Source of the DNA: Alopecurus myosuroides
Lineage: Eukaryota > Streptophyta > Magnoliopsida > Poales > Poaceae
Direction: 5' to 3'
Assembly: GCA_028641055.1 (NCBI GenBank)
Contig: CM054060.1
Location: 236,744,833 to 236,808,832, forward strand
DNA length: 64,000 nt
Within the stretch, counting starts at the first letter, position 1. Every line of letters begins with the position of its first letter. Positions 18,545 to 30,867 of this stretch are shown here, one piece after another. Made by a program: the position numbers and the translations under genes. The notes beneath the pieces were generated by a model. The model saw only the letters and a program-made list of their open reading frames with translations. It searched no databases and was not told the origin of the DNA.

Positions 18545-21500
18545 GTCAATACAATTTAATGTATTGGCAAGTAACACTATGGTGGATATAAATGGCAAGA
18601 CTAATACTACATGCTTATTTGGCTGAGTGGAGTTTTGTCTAAGTTTGCATAAAGCCAGTTTTCTCCTATCACTTTTGTAAAACAACTTTTTCTTTTCAAA
18701 GGGTGGCAACATTGGATTAAGATCCAAGCACCACAATACTGTTCACTTGGTCAAAATTTTACTTATTGAAATTGGTGATGAGATTCTTCCGTCAATCCTT
18801 GTCCAGCTGCTCATAGTTGTCCATAACCAGGGACACGGCTATGATCATAGTTTCTAACTCTGCAGAGTTTGTGCACTTTCACCCTTTGTCTTCAATTATC
18901 CCAAACATCGTATACACCCGGAGTGCATCATGGAACGGAGAGAATTGAGACGAGATCTTTCAGAAGAAGAAGTCCAAACCCACCGGCAAGACCGTTCCAC
19001 CTATAATTTTGCTACATCTGCTAGTCAAGCCTGGGCTGAACTCTCACAACTTAGTTGATCAAGACAGAGCCCATATGTCAAAAGGCTGCACGGTAAGCTA
19101 CTAGACCTAGAGGGACTTATTAATCTCTTTGTTCCTGGGTGGCCATCCACAAGTGACAACCTCAAGTGAAATAACCCTTAAACAAGGGCCCTGAGGAAAC
19201 ACTCAACATAATCCAATCACATCCAAAATCCACCCAGGTGTTTCATTGAATGTTATACTTCGATTTTTTCCACAACAACTAATAAAACAATTTATAACAT
19301 TGCATAGCATCTACTAAGTTCAAAGGCTATCAAAATAACAAGGTATAATGGATGGCTACACACTACTAGGATAATAGCATAGCATAATATAACTTATTAA
19401 AAATCCCTATCATGCATACTACTCAAAATCAACTAATGCATATAGAAAATAATGGGTAGTTGATGGTGTGTTACTTGCCTTGTTGAAGTTGGTGAAGATA
19501 TCACACTCTTCACAAAAGATCGTTGCTATCCGTACAATCTTTCATTGAAAACACAAACACAAAAATAATAAAACATACCAGCAAGCAAACAAATAAGTGA
19601 AGAAAACATGCAAAGCAACTAACATAACAAAAGGGGTTTAACCAAGTTGGCTAGGACAAGGTCAAGGTTTGAGTTTGAAAGATTCATTCTCTAATGGTAT
19701 CATACTTGTTAAGGAAATTCCAAGGGTTTACTTGGGATGGACTAGGTTGAGTTTGATGTGATCTAACTTTATTATAACCATACTCGTCGAGGAAGTTCCA
19801 AGAGTTCACTAAGGATGTTTAGGTTGAGTTGGTAGTAACCAAACTTTATTGAAAACATATTTATCAAAGAAGTTCCAAGAGTTCACCAAGGTGATCTCAC
19901 TATTTCAACTAAAGTATCACATAACAATGTGTAACACTTAGTTCATTTCATCAAAACATTTGAGTGATCTAAGTTAGTCCTTCCATTTTGGTTTAGGGTG
20001 GGTCTAGGTTCAACTAACTTCATATCAATGGATATAACAAGTTAAAGTATTGGGCTTTTCTATTGCGGTCAAGGGTTGGACAAAAACAACTTGTTATTCT
20101 TCAACTTGTGTGGATTGCTCCAAGTCTTCACATGCTTGTCATCTTGAAGATCATCTTCATGTTTCTATTGTAGACTTGTTCCTTGGATGGATTCTTCTCT
20201 TGGTCTTGATAAAATTTTCATGGATTTCTCACTAGATGGTTCAAGGTGGGATGGGCACAACAACTACTAAGTCAATTTGAAAATAAACAAATAGAAGGGA
20301 TAGGAAGAGAGAGGAAAATGTCTTCTCCTTGATTTTCTTCATACTCTTGTACTTCATTGAGTTTCTTCTTATTGTTGTGGAGTCTAAGTCCTTCCTTCAA
20401 TTTCTTCAATGATATTCCTCATAGCTCTTCATGTTGCCACCAAGTTGATAATGAAGTTTCATTCTTGTGCTTGAGTCTTGATCTCCATTTTGCTGACTTG
20501 GTGAATTCTTGAAGCAAGAATGGAGGAGTAGAGAAGTAGATAGAAAACAAGGTACTAGTGTTTGAGGTTCACTACTTGGTACTATATGTGATTGAAACAT
20601 TCTGAGGACTTGGCTTGGCTCCAAATAGTCATAACATCAAGGGACAAATGATGAAAACAATTTCTAAGACATGGTGAAAATGGATGTGTCACTATGTAGG
20701 GTTTTTGTTCAAAAGCACATGTTCATGGTCCAAGGTGTCCAAAATGGTTGGTCAAGTTTGTTTCTGGTTCAAGGTTATCAAATGGAACAATTTTTCTTAA
20801 GGAACTATATTGAAAATATTTATAGAATAAAATCTATGTCAAAATTACTCAAATATACCAATTAATTCTAAATTCAATTTTAATTTGTTCAAATATTATT
20901 TTGGGACAGAGGATATGAAAGTACACATCGTAAGGTTTCCAAAAATATTTTATTTGCAATTTTTGGATTTGTAGAATTTGAATTATGCCAAAATTCATCA
21001 AACAAGCATATTTGAATCTGAACAAAATTTAAATGGTCAAATTTAAATTTGGCAAGTGCCAAAAGTTTCTACATCTTGTTCTGGTTTCAAAAAGTCCAAG
21101 TTTTCTAAATTTGGCCTTATGGATCAAAAGATATGATAGATCTAAGATTCAGGGACTTATTTGCAAAATTGACATTCTAATTTTAATTGGAAATAAATCC
21201 AGAGACGGGCTGGGTTCAGATCTGCTATTTGCCGCGCAGGGCGACACACAGGGACTAGGCCTAGGCCGGCTACGTGTTGCGTGGGCGACGGATAACAGGA
21301 CGGGCGCTGCCAAATGGGCTCGCACGTGGCGTGTTCCTATTGGCCCGTACCCCTTCAGTAAGTGATCTAATCCTGCCCCTTGGATCTAGATCTGACGGTG
21401 CTGGGGTATTGGGGCTTACCTCCGCCGGAATTTTTGCCGGAAAATGTCGAGACGGCGGCCGGCGCTGCAGTCGTGGATGGCGGTGGCCATACAGGGGGCT

Positions 21501-22235
21501 TCTGTGCACGGGGAGACCACGGGGAGGCGCGTCTTGACGGGGCAGAGAGTTTGGTGGCCAAGGCGCCCTCTGTTTCTTCCCGGATGCGCAGCGCGAGGTG
21601 GTTGGCGTTGCGGCTGCTTCGGTGGCCGCCGGGGGGTGGTGCTCCGCTGCTCGAAAAAATCAAACCGAGGTATAAGGAGACGCGCAAGAGAAGTGAGAGA
21701 GGAGGGGACCTTCTGCACCAGTTGCGTCCTTCACCATGGGAGCCGCTCTTGTATAAGGAGACGCGCAAGTCTTAATATTGTCTTCAATTCCCTCTTTTAT
21801 GTTATTTTCAAGAAATGCCTTTTTTTCACACTTTCATATTTAAAACTTGGAATAACAACTAAAAGTTATTATTAATAAATTTTATTCTCATCAAATACTT
21901 TTGAGGCTTAGAACTTTATTAGGGTTATAAATATTTGATTTTTGTTGTCATAAAATATTATCAAGGTAATATTTGAATTGAAAACATTTTATGTAATAAA
22001 GCTTGCTAAAGATAAAATGGTTTTCTTTATCTAATGAAAAAATTACTTTGAGAGGGTTTTAGGGTTTAATGGAATAGAGGTATAATTGCATTGGTAAATT
22101 CAATTTCATTGCATTATGTATTTTTCCTTTTGTTTCTTGATTCTCATTTGGTTCTTGGTGACTTGCATAACATGGAAACAAAAAGTTTCAAATTTTTGTG
22201 ATTTTTGCATTTTCCAAAAAATCAGGGATGTTACA
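18545..22235. other. N: right 3.7 kb, noncoding
   Basis: Mostly AT-rich with no credible coding frame. A GC-rich island spans about 21190-21770, and inside it TATAAGGAGACGCGCAAG occurs twice, about 80 bp apart (near 21670 and 21752). If N is a reversed LTR this island would lie in its promoter/leader half. It ends at GTTACA (22235), next to the AGGAG TSD. Confidence 0.55.
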
Positions 22236-22572
22236 AGGAGCTGGTGTGGTGCTAACATCCCCAAGAGGAGATAATTTTCGCTATATCTTACAAATTTCAT
22301 TCAAATGCACTAATAATGTAGCAGAGTATGAAGATTTGCTCCATGAGATTTGAATTGTGAAAGAGATGAGCATAACCCTGATTCGATGTTTGGGTGATTC
22401 CGATCTTGTTTCTCAACAAGTCACAGGAACCTGGGAGTCTAAAGACCTAGTTATGGAAGCATATAGACGGGCGGTTACCCAGCCGGCCGGACATTTCCAG
22501 GGATACCAAGTTGATCATATTGACCGACGTCTCGATGAAGAAGTTGACGCATTGGCTCGTCTAGGTTCCTAG
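22236..22572 (+). pseudogene. A: C-terminal part of second (archaeal-type) RNase H
   Basis: Continues the domain cut at 2974. The remaining catalytic acids are visible in EYEDLL (~22327), LGDSDL (~22390) and DEEVDAL (~22536). There is a stop (TGA) near 22351 and one at 22570. The first RNase H of this element is degenerate, so this domain would have done the RNA removal, as established for Tat elements. Confidence 0.85.
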
Positions 22573-23966
22573 AAAAAACAAGTTCCACAAAATGTTTTTC
22601 TGGATGAAATTCATAGCCCGCCAGTTAAAGTCCCAACAAAGGAAGACCTGGCAAATCCAGATTCGGAGTCAGAATTGGTAGCCGCCCTGCATACAATCCC
22701 GGAGTGGACTGAACCATACCTGGCATGCCTTATGAGAGGTGAGCTCCCGCAGAATGAGGTTATTGCTCGTCAGGTTACAAGAAGGTCCAAGTCATATACA
22801 ATTATCAATGGTGAGTTACATAATCGAAGTACGTCTGAAATCTTTCAGAGATGTGTCTCTCTTGAAGAAGGGTGTCAAATTTTAAGAGAAATCCACTCAG
22901 GAGATTGAGGTCACCATGCAAGTTCCAGATCTTTGGTTAATAAAGCTTTTAGACATGGATTTTTCTGGTTAACCGCAAACGCTGATGCAGAACATATAGT
23001 AAGAACGTGCGAAGGATGTCAAAGATATGCAAGGCAGGATCACGTGCCAGCTCGGGATTTACGCATGATTCCCATAACTTGGCCTTTTTGCAGTTTGGGG
23101 ACTTGACATGGTAGGACCTTTTAAAATGTCAGCTGGTAAAAAAGACTTATCTACTGGTGGCAGTTGACAAGTTTACAAAGTGGTTAGAAGCAAAACCAAT
23201 CAGTAAATATGACGCAGTTACAGCAGTCAAGTTCTTAAAAAGTTTTATTTTCAGATTTGGTTACTCACATAGTATTATAACAGATAATGGGACAAATTTG
23301 TGAGAAGGAGCAATGCAAAAGTTTTGTGAACAGAACCATATACGGCTAGACCTTGCTTCGGTGGCACATTCACAGTCTAGCGGGCAAGCAAAGCGGGCTA
23401 ACCAGGAATTACTTAAAGGTATCAAACCTAGGCTCCAGGTTCCATTAGAAAAAACTTCGGTATGTTGGGTTGAAGAGTTGGCTGCTGTTTTATGGAGCAT
23501 AAGAACTACCCCAAACAGGTCAACAAGTTACACATATTTTTTTCTGGTTTATGGAGCTGAGGCGGTTTTGCCAAGCTATATCTGTCACGATTCACCACAA
23601 GTGACTTCTTATGTGGAAACCCAGAATGAGATAGCTCGTCAGGACTCGCTCGATGCTTTAGAAGAAGCACATGACCTCACAGCATCTAGGTCAGCCATAT
23701 ATCAGCAGGACCTGCGTCGCTATCATAGCCGCAGGGTTAAGACTCGAAGTTTTTAGGAAGGGGACTTGGTGTTACGCGTGATCCAGAAAAAGGACGGGAT
23801 GCACAAGCTAAGTCCTCCATGGGAAGGACCATTTGTAGTAAGTAAGAAACTACATAATGGATCGTATTACCTCAATTATATACATGATGCTGATAAATCA
23901 CGAACATCCGAGGAAGAAACGGGAAGACCATGAAACATAGCCCAGTTGAGGCCATATTATACATAG
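22573..23966 (+). pseudogene. A: integrase
   Basis: Zinc-binding HH-CC region at ~22900-23030, the core with ITDNGT at ~23277, and C-terminal domain ending with a stop at 23964-23966. Unlike B, the segment with the first catalytic Asp (GLDMVGPF) is present at ~23096-23120, but in a shifted frame. The catalytic Glu is replaced: where B has KVERAN, A has QAKRAN (~23388). Stops at ~22907 and ~23301 and frameshifts near 23087 and 23757 add to the damage. Confidence 0.8.
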
Positions 23967-24559
23967 GATCATTGTAATCACTATTTTATATTGGCAACAA
24001 AAAGAAGACTTGACAATATCTGAGTTATTGAGATTTGTTTCATGAAATTATCATTGTGGCAGAAAGTCAAACTTTTTTTTACATATAATTACTTGGAGGC
24101 TGATGCTAGAGCACAGTCTATATCTCAAGAATCTGGCGTACGCCAAAATATATTGGTTATACTTGTATGCCAGTCAGTGGTTACACGCAATTTTATGACC
24201 TAGATGTTTAAACCTGGTTGAGTCAACCATGTTATAACCCGGCAAAACCGGGTTACTATGACCCTGAACTCACCAGAGTTGTACACACTTGAATATGTCA
24301 TGCGAAAAAACGGCTGAGCTAGAAAGCAAAGAAAAACCATGTCAAGGAAAACTTTACATGCAAATAAAAGATGTTGCAAAAGTATATAACCCGGAAATAT
24401 TTTGCATAACCTTGCAGAGAAACCGAATTATTACATACCAAATTGTAGCATAAGTGCACATGCGCACTTTCAAAAAATAGAGCTAGAAATAAAGCAGTTC
24501 ATCTAGCCTATTACAGACCCATCAGGGTCGAATTATTGTTTTTTGCAGGAATCAAATGT
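23967..24559 (+). other. A: 3' noncoding spacer
   Basis: Between the convergent pol and antisense genes. No ORF of note. A purine-tract-like CTTGGAGGCTGA is at about 24091-24102. Confidence 0.5.
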
Positions 24560-27500
24560 TTACTCCGCATCAGATTTTCCTTTCTGCTGGGTAGCATCTT
24601 GAGTCGCCAGGTCTTCAGGTTCCGGGTCTTGAGCTTTCGGGTTATCCTCATCATTCACTTGGACGTCCTCTATTCCTCCAACTTCATCGGCAGAAATGTA
24701 CTTCCACTCCAGCTGAGCCAGAGCATCATTGATGTTCTCCGGTTCATATAAGGGGCGAGGTGGATCAGAAACGGAAGGAGTAACGGATTGAGGCGCACCA
24801 GATGAAGAGGCTACAGAAAGCCGACTCTTCTGCGGAGCTTGGCGGACAGCTGTTACAATTTGAGGAGAAAATGGCATCTTACGCTCACCCGGAGAAACAT
24901 AACCCGGACATAGATCCTTCAGCTTAACCTTCTCGGCAATGGTGCAAGCCTGGAACAGGCACTCCTTCTTGATCCTGGCAAAATCTTCCTATCGTACTTG
25001 GACATATCCGCCTTATACTCTGGGAAGCCCTTCACAAGAAGATCCGGATCCAATTCCGGGTGATAAGATTTGGCCAGGGACATAACCTTGATGGCTCTGC
25101 GACGGCAGGATGACACTTTGTGTTCTTCTATCCATTGAGGTACTTGAGTTAGCTCCACAAGCATGTCACTAAGCCTCTTAGGGGGATTGTCCCAGTTCTT
25201 GGCGGCTTTAATGCATTCTCTACCTCCAACATACAGCCGCCGGATCAAGGTGAACAAAGCCTTCAGTTTCAGGTTAGGAAGTTGGAGGTTATTGCCATGC
25301 ATTCTACCTACAAGTTACAAGAATTTTTTTGATTAGAACTAAGCTATTGATAACAACGCAAACGAGATACTGAACCGGAAAGGCAATGCATTAACAAAGG
25401 GATAATGAACCGGAAAAACTTACCAAATACACTGCAGGTGATATCTCTTAGCAGATCCTTAACCTTGGTGAAGCTGGTCCGGGTTTCCTCCAAGTCCTTC
25501 TCAGCATTTTCTGCTCTGGTAATAAGAGCATTTTCCCGGTTTTCAAAATCCTGCTGGAGAAGAGACCAAGTTTTGGCTGCCTCGGTGATTTGATCTTCTA
25601 GCTCCTTCTGTCGGGTCCTGGCCTCCTCAGTCTTCTTAGCCTCTTGTGCTAGCAGGCTCTTCAAAGTTGAAACCTCCTTTTGCGAGGAAGATTCAAGACT
25701 CTGCAAATTATTGGTTACATCAGAACAAGTTATCATCAGGTACAAGTCATAACTTGAGGAAATTGCGGCTTATAATAACATAACCCGGAAAATTGAGAGC
25801 TTATAAGCACTAATAGCATATTCCAAGATATGGATAAGTCCCGAGTAGCCGCAGGCTGGCAAACCCGACACTTGGGGGGCTACACTATTTCAGATTCAAG
25901 CATTGGATTATGAGTTATGATTAAATCCCGGGTAGCTGCAGTCTCGCAACTCGGCACTTGGGGGCTACACTATTTCAGGCTAAATTCCAGTGGTTAAAAA
26001 TAAAAGGAGAACAAGTCCCGGTTTGCAATAATGTTGTAAACCGGCACTTGGGGGCTACAACTATTCAGTTTAAAACGTTCAATGGTAAATCTTCAAGTAT
26101 ATATTACAAATATAAACTGGAAGACTGAGGGCTACATGTTATGGATATCAAGATTACCTCATATTTCTTCTTCAGAAATTCTATAATTCCATCGGCGCGA
26201 CGCCGGTTCTCGGAAAGTTCTTGAGCCAGTGTATCAAAATCCTGGCCTTCGATATTCAGGCTAGAATGAGCCATCTTTTCTTATGGTTTTACCTTTAGAT
26301 CCTCGGTGACTTTAGAAAGCACAGTGGAAGTCCCAATAACCTAGGCAGCTTGAGACCCGGTTATGACTACATCCGAATCAGAAACATGCACATCTTCAAT
26401 TGGAGGATCATTAGCCGGTGTGTTATCAACCGGATTCACCTCCTCTTCAGTCTCTTCAACCATAGCATCATCATGACCCAGCGATCGAGAAGCCGGTTCA
26501 TCTTCTTCTTCTCCAAAAACCCTCTCCTCGAGGTTTGCATCAGAAGCAACAAATGAAATAATGTTAACCTTTAGCACAACTTGGGCTCTGCAATAAAAAG
26601 AGAATTATAAGCCGGATGGAGTGACTAAACATTAGTAAGTGATGCACAAAAAGTAAAAAGGATAGCTTACTCGGAGTTAATGGAAAACTCACTAGCCCCG
26701 CTGAAATGGGATGAGTCGGAGTTGGGAGAATCTGAATGAAAAGGACGACTCAGCTCAGGCCTGATTTTTTTGGCCAAGGGATGTGAAGCACTAGGTGAAA
26801 TTCGAGCCTTCGAAACCCGGCGGAGAGGAGTTTTCTCAGGCAAACTTGCTTCTAGTTCACTTGGCCCAGAGCTCCGGGTCCTTCTTCTTTTGCTACCTTC
26901 TTCACCGTCCTGTGTTTTCTCTATGTGTGAGGATGGTTTCAAGGGATTTTTTGACACTCCAGAGATATGCACCTTTGCAACAACTTGCCGGGTCCTCTTT
27001 TGGCCAGCGGGAGACTCCTTCTCAGCCACCACGTTGGAACCAGTGATGGGAGTAGATGGACTGAGATCCGGAGTAATCTGATCTGGAGCTTCTAGACCCG
27101 GCGCTTCTTCACTGGCCTGTCCTTGACCTAACCCGGCGCCCTCTTGTTCCGCTTGTTCATTCTGCGAGTAATCAGCGTCAGCAAATTGATTGTGCAAGTG
27201 ACAGAGGGATTAAAATTCATAAACCTCATCCTCTTCATCACTTAGCTCCTCTGATTCATCGTCCTCAGGAGGAAAAGGTGGCTCTTCCTTGGTAACCCAG
27301 AGGGGGTATGTGACCTGTGAACCAGACAAAGTCAAAGTTAGAATGTGCACAGTCTTAAGGAATGGAAATTACTTATAAAAAATATAGAAACTTATAGGAG
27401 GAGCCGGGTTCGAGTCGCAAAAGGGCTCCAGGCCAACGTCAAAGAACCTGTCTTGCTTTATTCCAACCAAGAGTTTGAGGGAAGTCACCATATCAGACTT

Positions 27501-28354
27501 AGATACTAAAGACTCGGAATATCGCATGGGATATGATAAACCAGTGTATTCATGAAACAACAGTTCCTGATGCTAAGGGGTTGGATGCGCCAGTCCACCC
27601 AAGTTTTGGTTAAATCTAAACTAGTAAGCCCGTGAACTATCAAGGAAGTTACGCGCTTCAGGAGGGGCCGAATTTTGACTCGATCAGAGGATTTGGCGTA
27701 GGAGTTTATGGTACTGGTATAAACTAGACATTCAACGCGATAACCCGGAAGAGCTAGTTCACCTTTGGGAAAAGTGTCTTTTATATAGAAGAAAGTTTTT
27801 TGCCATAACTTAGGATGACTAGCAAGGGGAATGCCCAGATAGGCGATGTCCTTCCGCCTCTAAAACGAGACACCTCCATAGTGAATGAGCTCACCCCCGG
27901 CTACTTCCGGGTGTTTGTTGCAGTAAAAGTACTCAAGAAAGAGATCTAAGTTAGGCTCTACTTGGAGATAATCTTTGCAGAGAACTACGAAGTTACTAAC
28001 GTTAAGGATAGAGTTTGGTGGGAGATCCTGAAGGTGGAGACCATAATAGTTGAGGAGCCGACAAAAAAATGAGACCCGGGAGGGCAAAACCCACGGAGAA
28101 TCTGGGCCTCAAGGACGATTACCTCTCCCGACCCTAGTTCAGGCTGGGTCTTCCTGGGGCTCTCCAAGACAAGTTATTCGGGAGTAAGCCGGTGTCCTCC
28201 ATCTCAGTCAACCAGCCTTGAGTCATCTTTGACTTACACCAGTTAACTTGCATCACAGACCGGCCAGGCTTGGCCGCGGCAAAACCTTAAGCTCGCCGGC
28301 CTTCCTCTTCTTTCGGTTCCTCCAGGTTTGGACGCTTGGCCCTTCTCCTTCACC
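24560..28354 (-). pseudogene. A: antisense gene, decayed
   Basis: Homologous by position and content to the antisense genes of B and C. Pieces from 5' to 3': a start near 28354 (MVKEKG), the globular Transposase_28-like core at 28087-27860 (LLNYYGLHLQDLPPNS matches LDHYGLQMHHLPPNA of B), acidic and basic low-complexity exons at 27197-26667 and 26577-26341, a coiled coil at 25745-25344, a C-terminal conserved block at 25302-24919 (PQWIEEHK, LDPDLLVKGFPE; compare PGWIEIMK and LDPAKVTSGFPE in C), and a tail to 24560. Stops and frameshifts occur in exon 1. Exon limits were not resolved. Confidence 0.7.
25850..26140 (-). repeat. A: diverged tandem repeats in an intron of the antisense gene
   Basis: Three to four imperfect units of about 75-100 bp. 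Each carries CCCG(A/G)GTAGC or similar and ends in a purine-tract-like motif ACTTGGGGGCTAC (25873, 25949, 26048; weaker near 26125). They occupy the region between coding pieces of the antisense gene, as the 60-bp repeats do in B. Confidence 0.75.
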
Positions 28355-28493
28355 ATGATCACGGCGAACACCGACGATGCTCCGGCTGCGTCGGCGCGAG
28401 GGGAAGAGTGAAGCTCTCGAGCTTTTGTTTGAAGGAGGAAGACGAAGTGGAGGCTCAGGGGGCGAATGAGCCCTGGGGGGCGTACGGTTGAGT

Positions 28494-28500
28494 GTTTATA
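28494..28500 (-). promoter_or_regulatory. A: TATA box of the antisense gene
   Basis: The - strand reads CCTATAAACACTC about 140 bp upstream of the putative start at 28354, matching the layout in B and C. Confidence 0.55.
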
Positions 28501-28889
28501 GGCGGGGGCCTAACCCCTAGGGTTAGGCGGTAATTTTGCATAGAGGAGCCTCAGGATTACCCTTTTTACGAGAAAACCACGGACATATTGGATCTACAGG
28601 AGAAGATTTTTCTGAGAAAAATGCATTAATTGCGTGGAGAAAAATCCGGGTTAAATTGAGATATTTTCTGGCTCCAGAGATCTGGGAGATGAAGACGCTG
28701 GAGTTATCTTTTCAAGAAACGGAAAGATATGATCTTGAAGATCAAGAACTAAACCCGGGAAATCCGGATTGGATATTTCTGAAGGTTATCTTATAAAGGC
28801 AAATGATTTTTGCCTGGCTTGTGCTCCAAGTAGCTTAACGTGAACATCGTAAGTTTCGGCTTAAGTGTCCATGTTAACCTGGGGGCTAA

Positions 28890-29514
28890 TGTTGGGGGAA
28901 TAGGTGAGGGGGAGCCTCACTAACCGCTCATATAAACCGTAATCCACTTGATCCGGCTCAGAGTGGCTGGTCCAGTTTATAGAAAGGAGAACCGGATCAT
29001 GATGATCACTCGGCAGAAAGAAGGCCCGGGTTACCATGTGCGTAACCCGGAGAAGACAGAGGACCGGCCCACGGTCTCATCTGGGAGGCGTAAGGGTCCA
29101 AGGCCTGGAGATCAGCCCAAGGTCGGACGGAGACGACCATGTCATAGGGAGAACCGGAACGGAACTACCCAGAACCGTTAACTAGGACTCCGACGACGGG
29201 TATAACCCGGATCCTTTGTAACCCGGGGGACTCGACCACTATATAAGGCGAGGCCCTGAGACCTAGAAGAACAAGCTCTAAGTCGATAGCAAGGTAACTC
29301 GAGACATCGAGAGCCAGAATCGCCCATTGTAATCGAGACCTTGTTTCCTAATAGTAAGAAGGCAGGAGTAGGTTTTACCCTCAATCGAGGGGCCGAACCT
29401 GGGTAAACTCACGTCTCTCGTTTCCGTCTTAACCCTTTCGAAGTTTCGCTCAGTAGCAATGGCCTCGCAATCTAGGTCTCGCATGAGGACACTTGCCGTG
29501 ACAACACCACGACA
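28890..29514 (+). repeat. A 3' LTR
   Basis: A 625-bp LTR from TGTTGGGG to CACGACA, preceded by a purine tract CTGGGGGCTAA (28879-28889). TATA box TATATAAG at 29240-29247. The ATG at 29459 opens a frame to the LTR end coding ...AVTTPR, the same peptide as at the LTR ends of B and C. No second copy is in the window because the 5' end lies to the left. Confidence 0.85.
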
Positions 29515-30867
29515 CACACCATGCCCGGGCACTTATCAAGAATGAGCCTCATCACATATGGGGCATATACTGGAACTTTCTTGATTTCAATCACAGCAGA
29601 ATACGTCTCCTCCTTGATGAAGTGCATGACATCAATCTCATACCCCTCACCATCTGGACCACCCAAGTGACACTGGAATGCCTCATAGAGCAAATTCACA
29701 ACACCACTACGAATAGCATCCACATTCCCCGCCTTGGGAGCAATGTTGTTGCGGAAGAGGCGGAGAAGGATGTTGTAAACTCTCCTGAGGTCCTTAGCGG
29801 TGTCGGTGCTTGATAGCTTCTCATACATAGGAGACATCCTCTTCTTGTCATAGGCCACACCATGGATATGCATATGTTTGCCACAATTGTCACCCCAAGG
29901 GTAACCAAGCAGCTCAGCCAACCTACTGATGGAGGACTCACACTTTAACGACCCGGTCATCCAAGTAAGAGGAACATCCTCCTCCTCACCAAATGTGGCA
30001 GTGGCAAAGAACTGCTGCACGGCCGAAACATTGTAATTATGCTAAATGCCTACTAGATGCTCAAGTCCTAGCTTCCTCGTGATCCACACAACCTCCTCAA
30101 AGTACTCAGAACTGCCCAGAGCCTCCAAGTTAAGAACCTTCTGAGGACAAACAGGCTGCCTGATCCAAATCAGCTCGGACTCCCTCCTCCAGTAATGAGA
30201 ACTCTCAGCAGTGCGGGCCATGGTGAAGAATGGCTTGGCCCTCATGATCCTGTACTCCCTCTTGCTCAGAGACACAACAGATGTGATCTTGTTATACTTG
30301 GCCTTCTTCGCCAGTTCACGCGTTTGTTCCTTTTGAATAGCTTCTTCTTGGAGACGCTCACCAGCCAATGTACTCCACTGAGCAACCCTCCCAGTTTCAG
30401 GATTGGTGATAAGGTAATCACGTGACTGACCATGTGACTTTCTTGGTTGGACATTAGGATTGGATGTGGATGACTTCGTCCTTTTCCCTGAAAACACACA
30501 CAGCCAAACACAAAACCAGAGAGCAAACAAAACAGTGAGCATACATGTCCAGATGTGGAGGAAGAAACCAACCAGAAGCAATAGAACAAGTTTTGTAGAA
30601 TTCACACCGAAGTCTCCGGACAGACACCGGAGTCTCCAGACTGAAATACCGGAGTCTCCGGACTGTTTCCAGATCTGAGAGGTGAATTCAACACAACTTA
30701 TTCTAACTGGTTTCTAGATGATTTCTACTGGTGCAAAACATCCTAGGGTGGTTCTAATAGCAAGTAGAAAGTACCGTTCTCCCAAAACAACTATCTAGAA
30801 CAAGATCTAGATAAAAACAAGAAAACAAGAGGGGAGAGAGGGTACCCTTGCCACCCAAGTCTGCCAT
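29515..30867 (-). pseudogene. E: additional (env-position) ORF downstream of pol
   Basis: This ORF is in the place where SIRE/Maximus elements carry an env-like gene. A short first exon (MADLGGKG, 30867 to ~30846) appears joined to a second starting at ~30488 after a TTTTCAG acceptor. The protein is hydrophilic, with a Lys/Glu-rich helix (~30365-30300) and a globular part (...EYFEEVVWITRKLG, then QQFFATATFGEE). It resembles the putative plant transposon protein domain family, but I am not certain. A TAA near 30042 breaks it, and element A interrupts it at 29515. It has no clear signal peptide or membrane segment. The hydrophobic stretch coded at 30600-30490 is more likely intron. Confidence 0.55.

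Larger units (their letters stand above)
2975..22235. mobile_element. Insertion N: ~4.03-kb coding-free unit, probable solo LTR of a long-LTR element, split by B
   Basis: The unit starts TGTAGCG (2975) and ends GTTACA (22235), flanked by AGGAG TSDs (2970-2974, 22236-22240). After removing B and one copy of its AGGGA TSD it is about 4,030 bp. I see no coding domain and no pair of direct repeats inside it, so it looks like a single LTR. On the - strand it reads TGTAACATCCC...CGCTACA, a terminus style I associate with long-LTR Tekay/Del-type gypsy elements. That family assignment is inference. A LARD or an unclassified element is possible. Confidence 0.6.
1..29514 (+). mobile_element. Element A: decayed Tat-lineage Ty3/gypsy retrotransposon, 5' end outside window
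   Basis: Its own sequence is 1-2974, 22236-28889 and the 3' LTR 28890-29514; the rest is insertion N, which contains B. Domain order is gag, protease, RT, degenerate RNase H, archaeal-type RNase H, integrase, then an antisense gene and the 3' LTR. That order and the second RNase H define the Tat lineage. Stops and frameshifts occur in every domain, so it cannot move by itself. It sits inside the extra 3' ORF of Copia element E; the bases after its LTR (CACAC, 29515-29519) should be its TSD, but the 5' partner lies outside the window. Confidence 0.85.

Noticed and set aside
30490..30605. Strongly hydrophobic frame (LVLLLLVGFFLH...) as an envelope membrane segment
   Set aside because: It lies between a plausible donor and a TTTTCAG acceptor and has palindrome repeats upstream; more likely an intron.
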